Below the pieces are notes generated by a model that ran no database searches, had not been told where the DNA came from, and saw only the letters and a program-made list of their open reading frames with translations. This document shows, one piece after another, positions 27,596 to 37,763 of a DNA stretch of 64,000 bases (position 1 is its first letter; each line of letters begins with the position of its first letter). The stretch covers positions 4,526,001 through 4,590,000 of the forward strand of contig NZ_CP080598.1 of NCBI RefSeq assembly GCF_019598945.1. Direction: 5' to 3'. Origin of the DNA: Sphaerospermopsis torques-reginae ITEP-024 (GTDB lineage: Bacteria > Cyanobacteriota > Cyanobacteriia > Cyanobacteriales > Nostocaceae). Made by a program: the position numbers and the translations under genes.

Positions 27596-29131
27596 ATGCC
27601 TCAGAATCCCGAAAATATTAAGGACCACGTTGAGCTATTCCACCAGCCAGAATACCAACAACTGTTCCAAAACAAGAAAGAATTTGAAAACGCTCACACC
27701 CCCGAAGAAGTTCAACGGGTTGCAGAATGGACAAAGTCCTGGGAATATCGTGAAAAGAACTTCGCTCGTGAAGCTTTAACCGTTAACCCCGCTAAAGGTT
27801 GTCAGCCTTTAGGTGCTATGTTCGCTGCTGTGGGTTTTGAAGGCACTCTTCCCTTCGTTCAAGGTTCTCAAGGTTGTGTTGCTTACTTCCGTACACACTT
27901 AACCCGTCACTATAAAGAACCATTCTCCGGCGTTTCTTCTTCCATGACTGAAGACGCTGCGGTTTTCGGTGGTCTGCAAAACATGATTGATGGTTTGGCT
28001 AACGCTTACGCATTGTACAAACCCAAAATGATTGCAGTTTGCACCACCTGTATGGCAGAAGTTATCGGTGATGACCTCGGTGCATTCATCACCAACGCTA
28101 AAAACGCTGGTTCAGTTCCCCAAGATTTCCCCGTACCCTTCGCACATACACCTAGCTTCGTAGGTTCTCACATCACCGGTTACGACAACATGATGAAGGG
28201 CATTCTTTCTAACCTGACCGCAGGTAAGAAGAAAGCTACCAGCAATGGCAAAATCAACTTCATCCCCGGTTTTGACACCTACGTAGAAAACAACCGTGAA
28301 GTTAAGCGCATCGCTGAATTGATGGGCATTGACTACACCTTGTTGTCTGACAACAGTGATTATGTTGACGCACCTAACGATGGTGAATTCAATATGTACC
28401 CCGGTGGTACAAAGTTAGAAGACGCAGCAGATTCCATCAACGCTAAAGCTACTGTTGCTCTTCAAGCTTACTCCCTGAGCAAGACCCGTGAATACATTGC
28501 TAAGGAATGGAAGCAAGATGTTTGTGTTGCTCGTCCTTGGGGTATCAAGGGTACAGACGAATTCTTGATGAAACTCAGCGAACTAACTGGTAAGCCCATT
28601 CCTGCTGAATTAGAAGTAGAACGTGGTCGTGCAGTTGACGCAATGACCGACTCCCATGCTTGGGTACACGGTAAGCGTTTCGCTATCTACGGTGATCCCG
28701 ACCTAGTTTACAGCGTTGTTAGCTTCATGTTAGAAATGGGTGCTGAACCTGTACACATTTTGGTTCACAACACCAACGAAGTATTTGAAAAAGAACTGCA
28801 AGCACTGTTAGATTCTAGCGAATTTGGTAAAGACGCTAAAATCTGGGGTGGTAAAGACTTGTGGCACTTACGTTCCTTGTTGTTCACCGAACCCGTAGAC
28901 TTGTTAATCGGTAACTCCTACGGTAAGTACCTGTGGCGTGATTGTGGTGTACCTTTAGTAAGAATCGGTTATCCCATCATGGACCGTCACCACTACCACC
29001 GCTATGCAACCATCGGTTACAAAGGTGTAATCAACTTGTTGAACTGGGTTGTTAACACAATCTTTGAAGAAATCGATCGCAACACCAACGTTGCTGGTAA
29101 GACCGATATTTCTTACGACTTAGTACGCTAA
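27596..29131 (+). CDS. nifK: Nitrogenase MoFe protein beta chain NifK
   Basis: 511 residues, full length. P-cluster cysteines are in [25 protein letters not shown] and [13 protein letters not shown]-type sequence ([18 protein letters not shown]). The rest is colinear with NifK through [19 protein letters not shown]. Forms the alpha2-beta2 MoFe protein with NifD; electrons come from NifH. Preceded by GGAG 10 bp ahead of the ATG. It is 231 bp downstream of the nifD end and depends on the nifH promoter outside the window unless a local one exists. Confidence 0.97.
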   Translation: MPQNPENIKDHVELFHQPEYQQLFQNKKEFENAHTPEEVQRVAEWTKSWEYREKNFAREALTVNPAKGCQPLGAMFAAVGFEGTLPFVQGSQGCVAYFRTHLTRHYKEPFSGVSSSMTEDAAVFGGLQNMIDGLANAYALYKPKMIAVCTTCMAEVIGDDLGAFITNAKNAGSVPQDFPVPFAHTPSFVGSHITGYDNMMKGILSNLTAGKKKATSNGKINFIPGFDTYVENNREVKRIAELMGIDYTLLSDNSDYVDAPNDGEFNMYPGGTKLEDAADSINAKATVALQAYSLSKTREYIAKEWKQDVCVARPWGIKGTDEFLMKLSELTGKPIPAELEVERGRAVDAMTDSHAWVHGKRFAIYGDPDLVYSVVSFMLEMGAEPVHILVHNTNEVFEKELQALLDSSEFGKDAKIWGGKDLWHLRSLLFTEPVDLLIGNSYGKYLWRDCGVPLVRIGYPIMDRHHYHRYATIGYKGVINLLNWVVNTIFEEIDRNTNVAGKTDISYDLVR

Positions 29132-29475
29132 GAATATCAACAGTCAGGTGCTAAAAAAACATCTGACTACTAGCAAAACAGCAAAGAATAAATGGGGATT
29201 GGGTATTATTTCCCAATTCCCTATTCCAGTAAATCATAACAGGAGTCAGGAGTCAGGAGAAATTGATTTTGGATTTTGGATTTTGGATTTTGGATTATTT
29301 TTATCATCTCCACCCTAAAATCTAAAATTTGTCTCAGAGGAGTCAGAATAACTGAATTTAGCTTCTTCCTCTGCGTCCTCTGCGCCTCTGCGGTTCGTTA
29401 TTCTTATCCTAATTACTGACTGCTCAAACCTAGCTCTAAAGCTTGTCTTAATTGTAGTTATCTTAGGTTTGCATT
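29132..29475. other. nifK downstream spacer with short repeats
   Basis: Carries heptamer repeats TTTTGGA (about 29268-29298) and a CTCTGCGTCCTCTGCGCCTC block at about 29370, both common dispersed repeats. No gene seen. Confidence 0.6.
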
Positions 29476-29802
29476 ATGGCATCTATTCCCCATTCTCATC
29501 CTCATCCTAACTATCATCCACCAAGGTACCAAAACCCTGGAAACTTTGATATTTTCCGCCCAATCAGAAGGTTTGTAGATGGTATCCCAGTTAAAAATAA
29601 TCGCCTAGCCCATCTAATTTGTCGAGTAATTCCCTGTTGTTGTCCTTTCGAGCGCGATATTAATTTATTTGGTCGCACTTTCCATATTCCCGCAATTTGT
29701 CAAATTAATCCTCTGTATAACGAACTTGTCGGTTTACGATTTCGGGCTTTGTCATATCTTGCTGACGAATGTGGCGAAGATGTGACGCAATATATTTGCT
29801 AA
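29476..29802 (+). CDS. Mo-dependent nitrogenase C-terminal family protein
   Basis: 108 residues. His/Pro-rich N-terminus (HSHPHPNYHPPRYQNPG) then FDIFRPIRRFVDGIPVKNNR, ICRVIPCCCPFERDINLFGR and CQINPLYNELVGLRFRALSY, matching the Mo-nitro_C family (PF06967). Such genes lie between nifK and nifE in heterocystous cyanobacteria. Three consecutive cysteines and the His-rich N-terminus suggest metal binding, but the function is unproven. Confidence 0.85.
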   Translation: MASIPHSHPHPNYHPPRYQNPGNFDIFRPIRRFVDGIPVKNNRLAHLICRVIPCCCPFERDINLFGRTFHIPAICQINPLYNELVGLRFRALSYLADECGEDVTQYIC

Positions 29803-30053
29803 ACATCAGTTATTATTCATTACCCATTACTTTTTTCTTGGTCATTAGTCATTGGTCATTAGTTATTAGTATTCAACCAAACAGAAGAGCAATTATCAAG
29901 GATTGATGTTATTAAAATTCAGTTACAGATAAATAGATATCTTTTCTGAAAATTTAACTGTGTAAATCTAATGTAAAGAGGAATTTTGCGGTAAGTCTAT
30001 AGAGTTTTGCTGACATTTTAATTAATAAAAATCAACCCAGGCGAGACATAAAT

Positions 30054-31421
30054 ATGAAAATGACCCAAAGCAAAATTAACGAACTTCTGAATGAATCAGG
30101 ATGCGAACATAATCAAAAAAAACAAGGAGAAAAGAAAAATAAATCTTGTACTCAACAAGCTCAACCTGGTGCTGCTCAAGGTGGTTGTGCTTTTGATGGT
30201 GCAATGATAGCATTAGTGCCTATTACTGATGCTGCTCATTTGGTACATGGTCCTATTGCTTGTGCTGGAAATTCTTGGGGAAGTCGCGGAAGTTTGTCTT
30301 CTGGACCAATGCTTTATAAAACAGGTTTTACCACCGACTTAACAGAAAATGATGTGATTTTTGGTGGTGAGAAAAAACTATATCAAGGCATTCTCGCAAT
30401 TCACAAACGTTACAAACCAGCAGCAGTTTTTGTTTATGCTACTTGCGTAACTGCTCTCATTGGTGATGATATGGAGGCAGTTTGTAAAGCAGCAGCCGAA
30501 AAAATTGGTGTTCCTGTTGTTCCTGTGATTTCTCCTGGTTTTATAGGTAGTAAAAATCTGGGAAATCGCTTTGGTGGTGAAGCTTTATTAGATTATGTAG
30601 TAGGAACTGCTGAACCTGAATATACTACACCTTATGATATTAATTTGATTGGTGAGTACAATATTGCTGGGGAAATGTGGGGGGTTTTACCTTTATTTGA
30701 AAAGTTAGGTATTCGCGTCTTATCCAAAATTACCGGCGATGCTCGCTATCAAGAAATTACTTATGCTCACCGCGCTAAATTAAATGTGATGATTTGCTCA
30801 CGGGCATTATTAAACATGGCGCGGAAAATGGAGGAACGTTACGGTATTCCTTACATTGAAGAATCGTTTTATGGTATAGATGATATTAACCGTTGTTTGC
30901 GAAATGTCGCCGCAAAATTAGGAGATCCTGATTTACAAGCACGGACAGAAAAATTAATTGCTGAAGAAACAGCAGCTTTAGATATTGCTCTTGCTCCTTA
31001 TAGAGAAAGACTCAAAGGTAAGCGAGTTGTACTCTATACTGGTGGTGTAAAAAGTTGGTCAATTATTTCCGCTGCTAAAGATTTAGGAATAGAGGTAGTT
31101 GCCACCAGTACCCGCAAAAGTACAGAAGAAGATAAAGCTAAAATCAAGAAATTACTAGGCAATGATGGCATTATGTTAGAAAAAGGAAATGCCAAAGAAT
31201 TGCTCAAATTGGTGGAAGATACCAAAGCAGATATGTTAATAGCTGGGGGAAGAAACCAGTACACAGCATTAAAAGCCAGAATCCCATTTTTAGATATTAA
31301 CCAAGAACGTCATCATCCCTATGCTGGTTATATGGGAATGGTAGAAATGGCACGGGAATTATACGAGGCTTTATATAGTCCAATTTGGGAACAAATTCGT
31401 AAACCAGCACCTTGGGAATAA
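30054..31421 (+). CDS. nifE: FeMo-cofactor assembly scaffold NifE
   Basis: 455 residues, homologous to NifD. Conserved cysteines in [28 protein letters not shown] and [14 protein letters not shown]; the short N-terminal extension rich in Lys/Gln ([16 protein letters not shown]) is variable in the family. With NifN it forms the NifEN scaffold on which the NifB cofactor precursor matures. Codon use is more AT-rich than nifD and nifK, consistent with lower expression. Confidence 0.96.
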   Translation: MKMTQSKINELLNESGCEHNQKKQGEKKNKSCTQQAQPGAAQGGCAFDGAMIALVPITDAAHLVHGPIACAGNSWGSRGSLSSGPMLYKTGFTTDLTENDVIFGGEKKLYQGILAIHKRYKPAAVFVYATCVTALIGDDMEAVCKAAAEKIGVPVVPVISPGFIGSKNLGNRFGGEALLDYVVGTAEPEYTTPYDINLIGEYNIAGEMWGVLPLFEKLGIRVLSKITGDARYQEITYAHRAKLNVMICSRALLNMARKMEERYGIPYIEESFYGIDDINRCLRNVAAKLGDPDLQARTEKLIAEETAALDIALAPYRERLKGKRVVLYTGGVKSWSIISAAKDLGIEVVATSTRKSTEEDKAKIKKLLGNDGIMLEKGNAKELLKLVEDTKADMLIAGGRNQYTALKARIPFLDINQERHHPYAGYMGMVEMARELYEALYSPIWEQIRKPAPWE

Positions 31422-31429
31422 ATTAAAAA

Positions 31430-31498
31430 TTGATAATGGATAATTGATAATGGGAAATTATTAATTATCAATTATCAATTGTCAATTTTCAATTATTG
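31430..31498. repeat. Palindromic AT-rich repeat between nifE and nifN
   Basis: Repeats of TTGATAATGGATAATTGATA with their inverse (TTATCAATTATCAATTGTCA) can form a long hairpin that fills the 88-bp gap. Possibly attenuating or stabilising; otherwise a dispersed repeat. Confidence 0.6.
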
Positions 31499-31509
31499 AG
31501 ATTATATTT

Positions 31510-32838
31510 ATGGCACTTGTTACACTTCCAGAAAAACCTGTTTCTGTTAATCCCCTTAAACAAAGTCAAGCATTAGGAGCTTCTTTAGCTTTTTTAGGAT
31601 TAAAAGGAACTATCCCTTTATTTCATGGTTCTCAAGGTTGTACTGCTTTTGCAAAAGTTGTTTTAGTGCGACATTTTCGGGAAGCGATTCCTTTAGCTAC
31701 TACAGCAATGACAGAAGTTACTACCATTTTAGGTGGTGAGGAAAATGTTGAACAAGCTATTTTAACAGTAGTAGAAAAACTGCAACCAGAAATTATTGGT
31801 TTATGTACTACTGGGTTAACAGAAACTAGAGGCGATGATATAGAACGTTTTTTAAAAGAAATTAGAAAACGTCATCCAGAATTAGATCATTTAGCCATTA
31901 TTTTTGCTCCCACTCCTGACTTTAAAGGTGCATTGCAAGATGGTTTTGCAGTTGCAGTAGAAAGTATTGTTAAAGAAGTTCCTAAAGCGGGAGGAGTTAA
32001 ACCAGAACAAATCACAATTTTAGCTGGTGCTTCTTTTACTCCGGGAGATGTTCAAGAAATCGAAGAAATGGTCAAATCCTTCGGTTTAGATCCGATTTTT
32101 GTGCCTAATTTGGGAGCTTCTTTAGATGGACATTTAGAGGATCATTATAGTGCTATAACTGCTAGTGGTACAACCCTCAAACAATTGCAATCTTTAGGTA
32201 GTTCTGCTTTCACTATTGCATTAGGTGAAAGTATGCGGGGAGCGGCGAAAATTCTCCAGCAAAGGTTTAATACAGACTACGAAGTTTTTAGAGATTTAAC
32301 AGGTTTAGAACCTGTGGATGAATTTCTGCAAGCGTTATCTGTGTTAAGTGGAAATCCCGTACCAGAAAAATATTGTCGCCAACGTCGTCAGCTACAAGAT
32401 GCGATGTTAGACACTCATTTTTATTTTGGTGCAAAACGGATTTCTTTAGCCTTAGAACCGGATTTAATGTGGTCTATGGTGCATTTTCTCCAGTCAATGG
32501 GGGCGCAAATTCATGCGGCTGTAACTACTACAAAATCACCTTTATTAGAGCATCTACCCATTAAAAATGTCACGATTGGCGATTTAGAAGATTTGGAAGA
32601 TTTAGCAGTAGGTTCTGATTTATTAATTGGAAATTCTAATGTTAATAATATTGCTAAACGGCTTTCAATTCCTCTTTATCGTTTGGGTATTCCTATCTAT
32701 GACAGATTAGGAAATGGCTTATTTACCAAAGTAGGCTATCGCGGTTCTATGGATGTTTTATTTGGCATAGGAAACCTATTCATAGAACACGAAGAAGCCT
32801 TAATGATGAACCAGTGGAAAGAGGTAATGAATAGGTAA
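31510..32838 (+). CDS. nifN: FeMo-cofactor assembly scaffold NifN
   Basis: 442 residues, homologous to NifK. Conserved features: NPLKQSQALGASLAFLGLKG, LFHGSQGCTAFAKVVLVRHF and IGLCTTGLTETRGDDIERFL. Partner of NifE in the cofactor scaffold. Immediately followed by a heptamer tandem-repeat tract, then nifX. Confidence 0.96.
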   Translation: MALVTLPEKPVSVNPLKQSQALGASLAFLGLKGTIPLFHGSQGCTAFAKVVLVRHFREAIPLATTAMTEVTTILGGEENVEQAILTVVEKLQPEIIGLCTTGLTETRGDDIERFLKEIRKRHPELDHLAIIFAPTPDFKGALQDGFAVAVESIVKEVPKAGGVKPEQITILAGASFTPGDVQEIEEMVKSFGLDPIFVPNLGASLDGHLEDHYSAITASGTTLKQLQSLGSSAFTIALGESMRGAAKILQQRFNTDYEVFRDLTGLEPVDEFLQALSVLSGNPVPEKYCRQRRQLQDAMLDTHFYFGAKRISLALEPDLMWSMVHFLQSMGAQIHAAVTTTKSPLLEHLPIKNVTIGDLEDLEDLAVGSDLLIGNSNVNNIAKRLSIPLYRLGIPIYDRLGNGLFTKVGYRGSMDVLFGIGNLFIEHEEALMMNQWKEVMNR

Positions 32839-32840
32839 TG

Positions 32841-32979
32841 GGTGATTGGTGATTGGTGATTGGTAATTGGTAATTGGTAATTGGTAATTGGGAGTATAAA
32901 GAACTCAATAACTAATAACTAATGACTAATGACTAATGACTAATGACTAATAACTAATGACTAATAACTAATGACTAAT
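32841..32979. repeat. Heptanucleotide tandem repeats between nifN and nifX
   Basis: GGTGATT/GGTAATT units (32841-32890) are followed by about ten ACTAATG/ACTAATA units (32907-32979). Classic cyanobacterial short tandemly repeated repetitive sequence. Confidence 0.9.
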
Positions 32980-32991
32980 GACAAAGGACAA

Positions 32992-33411
32992 ATGAAAGTG
33001 AAAATTGCATTTACGACTACTGACAGAATTCATGTTAATGCTCACTTTGGATGGGCTAAGGAAATTGATGTCTATGAAATTACAGATGAAGGATATCAAT
33101 TTCTAGAAACTCTAACCTTTGATGGCGACTTGAAAGAAGATGGTAATGAGGATAAAATTACCCCTAAACTTGATGCTTTAAAAGATTGTACAATAGTTTA
33201 TGTAGTAGCTATTGGTGGTAGTGCGGCTGCTCGTCTAATTAAACATGGTGTGACACCTGTTAAGGCGAAGTCTGAAGAAGAAAAGATTGAAGAAATCTTG
33301 ACTAAATTAGTGCAAACTTTAAAAGGGAATCCTCCACCTTGGTTGCGTAAAGCTTTAGGTCAAAAGAAATCTAACTTTTTAGAGGAACTAGAAAACGAAG
33401 CTGCGGTATGA
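32992..33411 (+). CDS. nifX: NifX, FeMo-cofactor carrier
   Basis: 139 residues from ATG 32992 (MKVKIAFTTTDRIHVNAHFG). An ATG seven codons upstream lies in the tandem repeat and is not conserved in type. Contains WAKEIDVYEITDEGYQF and the C-terminal GNPPPWLRKALGQ typical of NifX. It binds cofactor precursor between NifB and NifEN. Its stop overlaps the next gene by 4 bp. Confidence 0.93.
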   Translation: MKVKIAFTTTDRIHVNAHFGWAKEIDVYEITDEGYQFLETLTFDGDLKEDGNEDKITPKLDALKDCTIVYVVAIGGSAAARLIKHGVTPVKAKSEEEKIEEILTKLVQTLKGNPPPWLRKALGQKKSNFLEELENEAAV

Positions 33412-33884
33412 GTGAAAATAATAGTGTGAACGGAAACGCGACAAATACAGTAATTTCTTCACCTTTTCTGAAAACATTGGTCCAACAAATCCGCGCTAAT
33501 GATAGCTATGGATTTTACAAAAATTGGTCTGATGAATTGATTCTTAAACCTTTTGTGGTGACTAAACAAAAGAAAAAAGAAATTTCTACAGAAGGTGAAG
33601 TTGATCCAGCTACTATTTCCCGAATTAATGCTTTTTTTAGAGCGATCGCCTCAAGCATAGAAAAGGAAACTGGATTACTTTCTAATGTGGTAATTGAATT
33701 AGGTCATGAAGGTTTTGGTTGGGCTTTAGTTTTTTCTGGTCGTTTATTATTAACTGTAAAAACTTTGCGTGATGCTCACCGTTTTGGTTTTGAATCCCTA
33801 GAAAAGCTAAATGAAGAGGGAGAAAAGTTTGTTGAGAAAGGAATTGAACTAGCCAAACGTTTTCCCGAAGCAGGAAATTTGTAA
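33408..33884 (+). CDS. NifX-associated protein (DUF269)
   Basis: 158 residues. SPFLKTLVQQIRANDSYGFY, then YKNWSDELILKPFVVTKQKK and FRAIASSIEKETGLLSNVVI are typical of the NifX-associated nitrogen fixation protein family. ATGA overlap with nifX means translational coupling. Family linked to FeMo-co biosynthesis; exact biochemistry unknown. Confidence 0.93.
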   Translation: MSENNSVNGNATNTVISSPFLKTLVQQIRANDSYGFYKNWSDELILKPFVVTKQKKKEISTEGEVDPATISRINAFFRAIASSIEKETGLLSNVVIELGHEGFGWALVFSGRLLLTVKTLRDAHRFGFESLEKLNEEGEKFVEKGIELAKRFPEAGNL

Positions 33885-33889
33885 TTTTA

Positions 33890-33918
33890 GGTGACAGGTG
33901 ACAGGTGACAGGTGACAG
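33890..33918. repeat. GGTGACA heptamer tandem repeat
   Basis: Four consecutive GTGACAG units between DUF269 and DUF683 genes; a longer reading frame through it, starting at 33912, is not a real N-terminus. Confidence 0.9.
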
Positions 33919-34001
33919 ATAAGAATAAACTTTTGCCTTTTGCCTTTTGCCTCTTGCCTATTACCAATTACCAATTACCCATTACCAATCACCAATTATC
34001 A

Positions 34002-34202
34002 ATGACCATTGAGGAACTCACAACGAAAATTAAAAAGCTAAATAGTAAAGCAGGTCAAATGAAAATGGATCTGCATGATTTAGCTGAAGGACTACCTACA
34101 GATTACGAAAAATTGATGGATGTTGCCAATGAGACTTACAAAATCTATCAAGAGTTAGATCAACTCAAGCAACAACTAAAAAAAATGGAGAACGGTAAAT
34201 GA
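34002..34202 (+). CDS. Small nif-associated protein, CCE_0567/DUF683 family
   Basis: 66 residues: MTIEELTTKIKKLNSKAGQM then ADLAEGLPTD-like sequence (HDLAEGLPTDYEKLMDVANE) and a Lys/Gln-rich helix end. A predicted two-helix protein conserved in nif clusters after DUF269. The start at 34002 follows repeat DNA. It overlaps nifW by 4 bp. Role unknown. Confidence 0.88.
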   Translation: MTIEELTTKIKKLNSKAGQMKMDLHDLAEGLPTDYEKLMDVANETYKIYQELDQLKQQLKKMENGK

Positions 34203-34516
34203 CTGGAACTATTGAAGAATTTAAAAAAATCGTAGATGCAGAAGCTTATTTACAGTTTTTTAATCTGCCTTACGATCAACATTTTGTCAATGTCAATCGG
34301 CTGCATATCTTAAAAAAATTCTCTCAATTTATGTATCAAATTGATGAGCAATATCCTAATCTAAGTGCAGCAGAAAAATTAGAAAAATATAGCCAAGCTT
34401 TGCAACAGGCTTATCAAGTTTTTATAGAATCAACACCCCACGAACAAAAATTGTTCAAGGTGTTCAATGACAAACCAAAAAATGTAGTTACGCTAACAGA
34501 AATCACGTCTGACTAG
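34199..34516 (+). CDS. nifW: Nitrogenase-stabilising protein NifW
   Basis: 105 residues: IEEFKKIVDAEAYLQFFNLP, YDQHFVNVNRLHILKKFSQF and the conserved C-terminal LFKVF. NifW protects MoFe protein from oxygen in other diazotrophs. ATGA overlap upstream and 10 bp to hesA downstream show an operon. Confidence 0.93.
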   Translation: MTGTIEEFKKIVDAEAYLQFFNLPYDQHFVNVNRLHILKKFSQFMYQIDEQYPNLSAAEKLEKYSQALQQAYQVFIESTPHEQKLFKVFNDKPKNVVTLTEITSD

Positions 34517-34520
34517 GAGG
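34515..34520 (+). promoter_or_regulatory. Shine-Dalgarno AGGAGG fixing a TTG start for hesA
   Basis: A perfect AGGAGG lies 6 bp before the TTG at 34527; no ATG is suitably placed. It overlaps the nifW stop. Confidence 0.8.
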
Positions 34521-34526
34521 TATAAA

Positions 34527-35309
34527 TTGATCAACCTAACGCCTACCGAATTAGAACGCTATAGTCGCCAAATGATGCTGCCGAATTTTGGCGAAGTGGC
34601 TCAAAAGCGCCTGAAGTCAGCGACGGTTCTGGTGACTGGTGTGGGGGGATTAGGTGGAACGGCGGCGCTTTACCTAGCAGTAGCGGGCGTTGGGCGGCTC
34701 ATCCTAGTCCGGGGTGGTGATTTGCGTCTCGATGACATGAATCGTCAGATTTTAATGACTGATGATTGGGTGGGAAAACCAAGAGTTTTTAAGGCTAAAG
34801 AAACTCTGGAAGCTATTAATCCTGATGTGCAAATTGAGGCAATTCATGATTATATTACCCCCGAAAATGTAGATTCGTTGGTGCAATCTGCGGATATGGC
34901 TTTGGACTGCGCCCACAATTTTACCGAGCGTAATTTATTAAATGAAGCTTGTGTAAAGTGGCGTAAACCAATGGTGGAAGCAGCAATGGATGGAATGGAG
35001 GCTTACCTAACAACAATTATTCCTGGTGTAACTCCTTGTTTGTCCTGTTTGTTTCCAGAAAAACCAGATTGGGATCGCCGGGGTTTTTCAGTTTTAGGGG
35101 CTGTTTCTGGGACTTTAGCTTGTTTAACTGCTCTGGAAGCTGTCAAGTTAATTACCGGTTTTAGTCAACCATTATTATCGGAATTGCTAACAATTGATTT
35201 CAGTAGAATGGAATTTGCTAAACGTCGTTCTCAACGCGATCGCAATTGTCCAGTCTGCGGTAATACAGCACCTTGGAGATATTCCCAATCTCAATCTTTG
35301 TCGGTGTAA
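34527..35309 (+). CDS. hesA: HesA, MoeB/ThiF-like adenylyltransferase
   Basis: 260 residues from a TTG. LTPTELERYSRQMMLPNFGE, the ATP-binding VLVTGVGGLGGTAALYLAVA, and zinc-site cysteines in PCLSCLFPE and CPVCG define the E1-like ThiF/MoeB family. hesA is found in heterocyst nif clusters and is associated with molybdenum or sulfur mobilisation for nitrogenase; the exact substrate is uncertain. More GC-rich at its 5' end than its neighbours. Confidence 0.94.
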   Translation: MINLTPTELERYSRQMMLPNFGEVAQKRLKSATVLVTGVGGLGGTAALYLAVAGVGRLILVRGGDLRLDDMNRQILMTDDWVGKPRVFKAKETLEAINPDVQIEAIHDYITPENVDSLVQSADMALDCAHNFTERNLLNEACVKWRKPMVEAAMDGMEAYLTTIIPGVTPCLSCLFPEKPDWDRRGFSVLGAVSGTLACLTALEAVKLITGFSQPLLSELLTIDFSRMEFAKRRSQRDRNCPVCGNTAPWRYSQSQSLSV

Positions 35310-35375
35310 AATTCCACCACCAAACTAATAATTAATCTACATCTGTAAATCAGAATTATCGCTACAGGGAAAAAA

Positions 35376-35747
35376 ATGACTGTTACATTAACAGAAAAAG
35401 CAGAATTTCGTTTGCGAGCTTTTTTAAAAGGTTCTGCTGCGGAAGAAAATCAAGCTAAAAAAGGTGTCCGCATCTCCGTTAAAAACGGTGGTTGTAGTGG
35501 CTATGAATATGGTATTGAAATTACCAATAAGCCCCAAAATGATGATATTGTCACCCAACAAGGTAATGTATTGATTTACGTTGACGCTAAAAGTGCGTCT
35601 TTATTAGAAGGTGTCGTCATTGATTTTATTGAGGGTGTCATGGATAGCGGTTTTAAATTCTCTAACCCCAATGCAACTGACACCTGTGGTTGTGGCAAAT
35701 CTTTTAAATCAGGAGATTGTTCACCTAACGGTGTACCTTGCAGCTAA
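35376..35747 (+). CDS. hesB: HesB, A-type Fe-S carrier
   Basis: 123 residues. VTLTEKAEFRLRAFLKGSAA, NGGCSGYEYGIEI and DTCGCGKSF supply the three cysteines of IscA/SufA-type carriers. The C-terminus has an extra SPNGVPCS tail. In nif clusters it supplies Fe-S units to nitrogenase components. Confidence 0.94.
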   Translation: MTVTLTEKAEFRLRAFLKGSAAEENQAKKGVRISVKNGGCSGYEYGIEITNKPQNDDIVTQQGNVLIYVDAKSASLLEGVVIDFIEGVMDSGFKFSNPNATDTCGCGKSFKSGDCSPNGVPCS

Positions 35748-35824
35748 AAAAATTTGGAACTTAGGAAAAAATAGATATGGAAACTTTTCTAAGTTCCATT
35801 CCATCACCTACAAATTTACAACTT

Positions 35825-35861
35825 TTCCGTAGACACACTCTACATTTTTTTGTGTACGGAA
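35825..35861. promoter_or_regulatory. Imperfect hairpin between hesB and fdxH
   Basis: TTCCGTAGACACA pairs with TGTGTACGGAA around a T-rich loop. It may attenuate or end the nif transcript before fdxH. Weak evidence. Confidence 0.35.
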
Positions 35862-35941
35862 GAGATGATTTACCTTACTAAAAAAGGTAAGCATTCACCA
35901 ACAAATTACAAGTTCTATTCAAATTTGAGGAGAAGTAAAAC

Positions 35942-36241
35942 ATGGCAACTTATCAAGTAAGATTGATCAACAAAAAAGAAGAATTAGACACCACAATTGA
36001 CTGTGATGATGATGTCACAATTGTTGATGCAGCAGCAGATGCAGGTATTGATTTACCAGTTTCTTGTCACGCTGGTTCTTGTTCTAGTTGTGTAGGTAAA
36101 ATTGTAGAAGGTGAAATCAACCAAGATGATCAAAACTTCTTGGATGATGATCAATTAAAGCAAGGTTTTGCTTTATTGTGTGTTACTTATCCTCGTTCCA
36201 ACTGCACAATCAAAACCCACCAAGAAGCTTATTTGGTTTAA
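35942..36241 (+). CDS. fdxH: Heterocyst [2Fe-2S] ferredoxin FdxH
   Basis: 99 residues. Plant-type ferredoxin with [18 protein letters not shown] and the fourth Cys in FALLCVTYP. The heterocyst type is supported by its place after hesB. It donates electrons to NifH. GAGGAG 6 bp before the ATG is a strong ribosome site. Confidence 0.95.
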   Translation: MATYQVRLINKKEELDTTIDCDDDVTIVDAAADAGIDLPVSCHAGSCSSCVGKIVEGEINQDDQNFLDDDQLKQGFALLCVTYPRSNCTIKTHQEAYLV

Positions 36242-36363
36242 TACAAAACTAGGGTTTAGCTTTGCTAATTAAACCCATAATTGAATTTTGACGATGATGG
36301 AGGATGTTTATCATCTTTCATCATTTCAGGTTTCATTTTTTTACTGTTAATTATTGTCGGACA

Positions 36364-36615
36364 ATGTTTACTCCTTTTAGTGTCACTGGTTGCTCTTTGG
36401 AATTGCTCAAACCTGGAGAAATAGGAATTGTTACTGTCTGTCAAACTCAGGATGAAACTATTAGGAAGAAACTGATATCAATGGGTATTCATACAGGAAC
36501 TAATATCACTGTTGAGCAGCATTTTCCGTCCTTCATAATTAAGGCTGGTAATGTATCCATGACTTTAGATCGGCAAACCGCACGGGCTATTTATGTGCGG
36601 GTGATTGAGGGTTGA
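36364..36615 (+). CDS. feoA: FeoA-family protein
   Basis: 83 residues from ATG 36364 (MFTPFSVTGCSLELLKPGEI). SH3-like FeoA core: IGIVTVCQTQDETIRKKLIS, MGIHTGTNITVEQHFPS and ARAIYVRVI. FeoA assists ferrous iron uptake; no feoB is here, and a small feoA-like gene after fdxH is usual in heterocyst nif clusters. An upstream ATG at 36304 is out of keeping with family length. Confidence 0.85.
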   Translation: MFTPFSVTGCSLELLKPGEIGIVTVCQTQDETIRKKLISMGIHTGTNITVEQHFPSFIIKAGNVSMTLDRQTARAIYVRVIEG

Positions 36616-36728
36616 ACTAAATAGATTATTAAAACAAAAAATAATTTTTGGTATTATGTGATCCAAAAGGACGGAATATTGTATACTGTATAAATTACAG
36701 ATTCAATAAACGTCGGTTGCTCATAAAT

Positions 36729-37763
36729 ATGCCATTACAAGAAATATCAAAATTAAAAGATAAAATTATCCTTGGTGATAACTTATCTGTTTTTAAACAA
36801 ATAGAAAATGATACTTTTGATTTAATTATTACCTCACCTCCATATTTTCAGCAACGTAATTATGGTAATGGTGATTTAGAAATCGGTAATGAACCCACAG
36901 AAGCAGAATATTTAAACAATATACTAACTGTTTTTCAAGAATGTGTAAGAGTTTTGAAAAGCACAGGAGCAATTGTTTTTAATTTAGGAGATAAATATAT
37001 TAGTGGCAGTTTATCTCTCATACCTTATAAATTTGCTATTCAAGCCACTGAAAATAATAATATTTTTTTGATTAATCAGATTACTTGGTCAAAACTTAAC
37101 CCTACACCACGTCAGGATAAAAGAAAGTTAATACAAGCTACAGAACCTTTTTTTATATTCGCTAAATCTAAAGATTACTATTTTAATCTAGACAATTATT
37201 TACAACATTTAGATACATTCAATAAAACTGCAAAAACTAAACCATCAGATAAATTAGGTAAAAAATACCTGGAATTAATTAAAAATTCTGATTTGACTGA
37301 AGAACAAAAATCAAATGCCATTAAAGCATTAAATGAGGCAATTTTAGCAGTGCATAATGGGGAAATTGAAGGATTTAGAATGAAAATAAATGGCGTGCAT
37401 AAGTTGGCTTATGGTGGTCAAGATGGTGGCAGAAATAACCAAATTAAAAATAATGGATTTACGATTATTAGGATTTTAGGAAACGCCATGAAAAAGGATA
37501 TTATAGAAAGTCCGGTAGAAGTAACTAAAAATAATCATCATCCAGCAGTTTATCCTTTATATATCATTCAAGAACTTATTAAGTTATTAAGTAAAGAAGG
37601 AGATTTTGTCCTTGATCCTTTTTGTGGTAGTGGTACAACTTGTTTAGCAGCTAGAAATTTAAATCGTCATTATTTAGGAATTGAAATCAATCCTGATTAT
37701 GTTAATCTAGCTAATAGTCGTATGGCAGAATCTAATTTTCAACAACAGGAATTATTTATATGA
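36729..37763 (+). CDS. Site-specific DNA methyltransferase (beta class)
   Basis: 344 residues from ATG 36729. Catalytic motif IV TSPPY (LIITSPPYFQQRNYG) precedes AdoMet-binding motif I (VLDPFCGSGTTCLAARNLN), the beta-class order; TSPPY suggests N4-cytosine modification. Central variable region for target recognition. Its end overlaps the nuclease gene by 4 bp (ATGA). AT-rich relative to the nif genes, so probably acquired. The partner nuclease seems damaged, leaving a solitary methylase. Confidence 0.9.
   Translation: MPLQEISKLKDKIILGDNLSVFKQIENDTFDLIITSPPYFQQRNYGNGDLEIGNEPTEAEYLNNILTVFQECVRVLKSTGAIVFNLGDKYISGSLSLIPYKFAIQATENNNIFLINQITWSKLNPTPRQDKRKLIQATEPFFIFAKSKDYYFNLDNYLQHLDTFNKTAKTKPSDKLGKKYLELIKNSDLTEEQKSNAIKALNEAILAVHNGEIEGFRMKINGVHKLAYGGQDGGRNNQIKNNGFTIIRILGNAMKKDIIESPVEVTKNNHHPAVYPLYIIQELIKLLSKEGDFVLDPFCGSGTTCLAARNLNRHYLGIEINPDYVNLANSRMAESNFQQQELFI

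Noticed and set aside
29268-29298. CRISPR-like array
   Set aside because: Units are direct heptamers without spacers; a short tandem repeat, as in the other tracts of the window.
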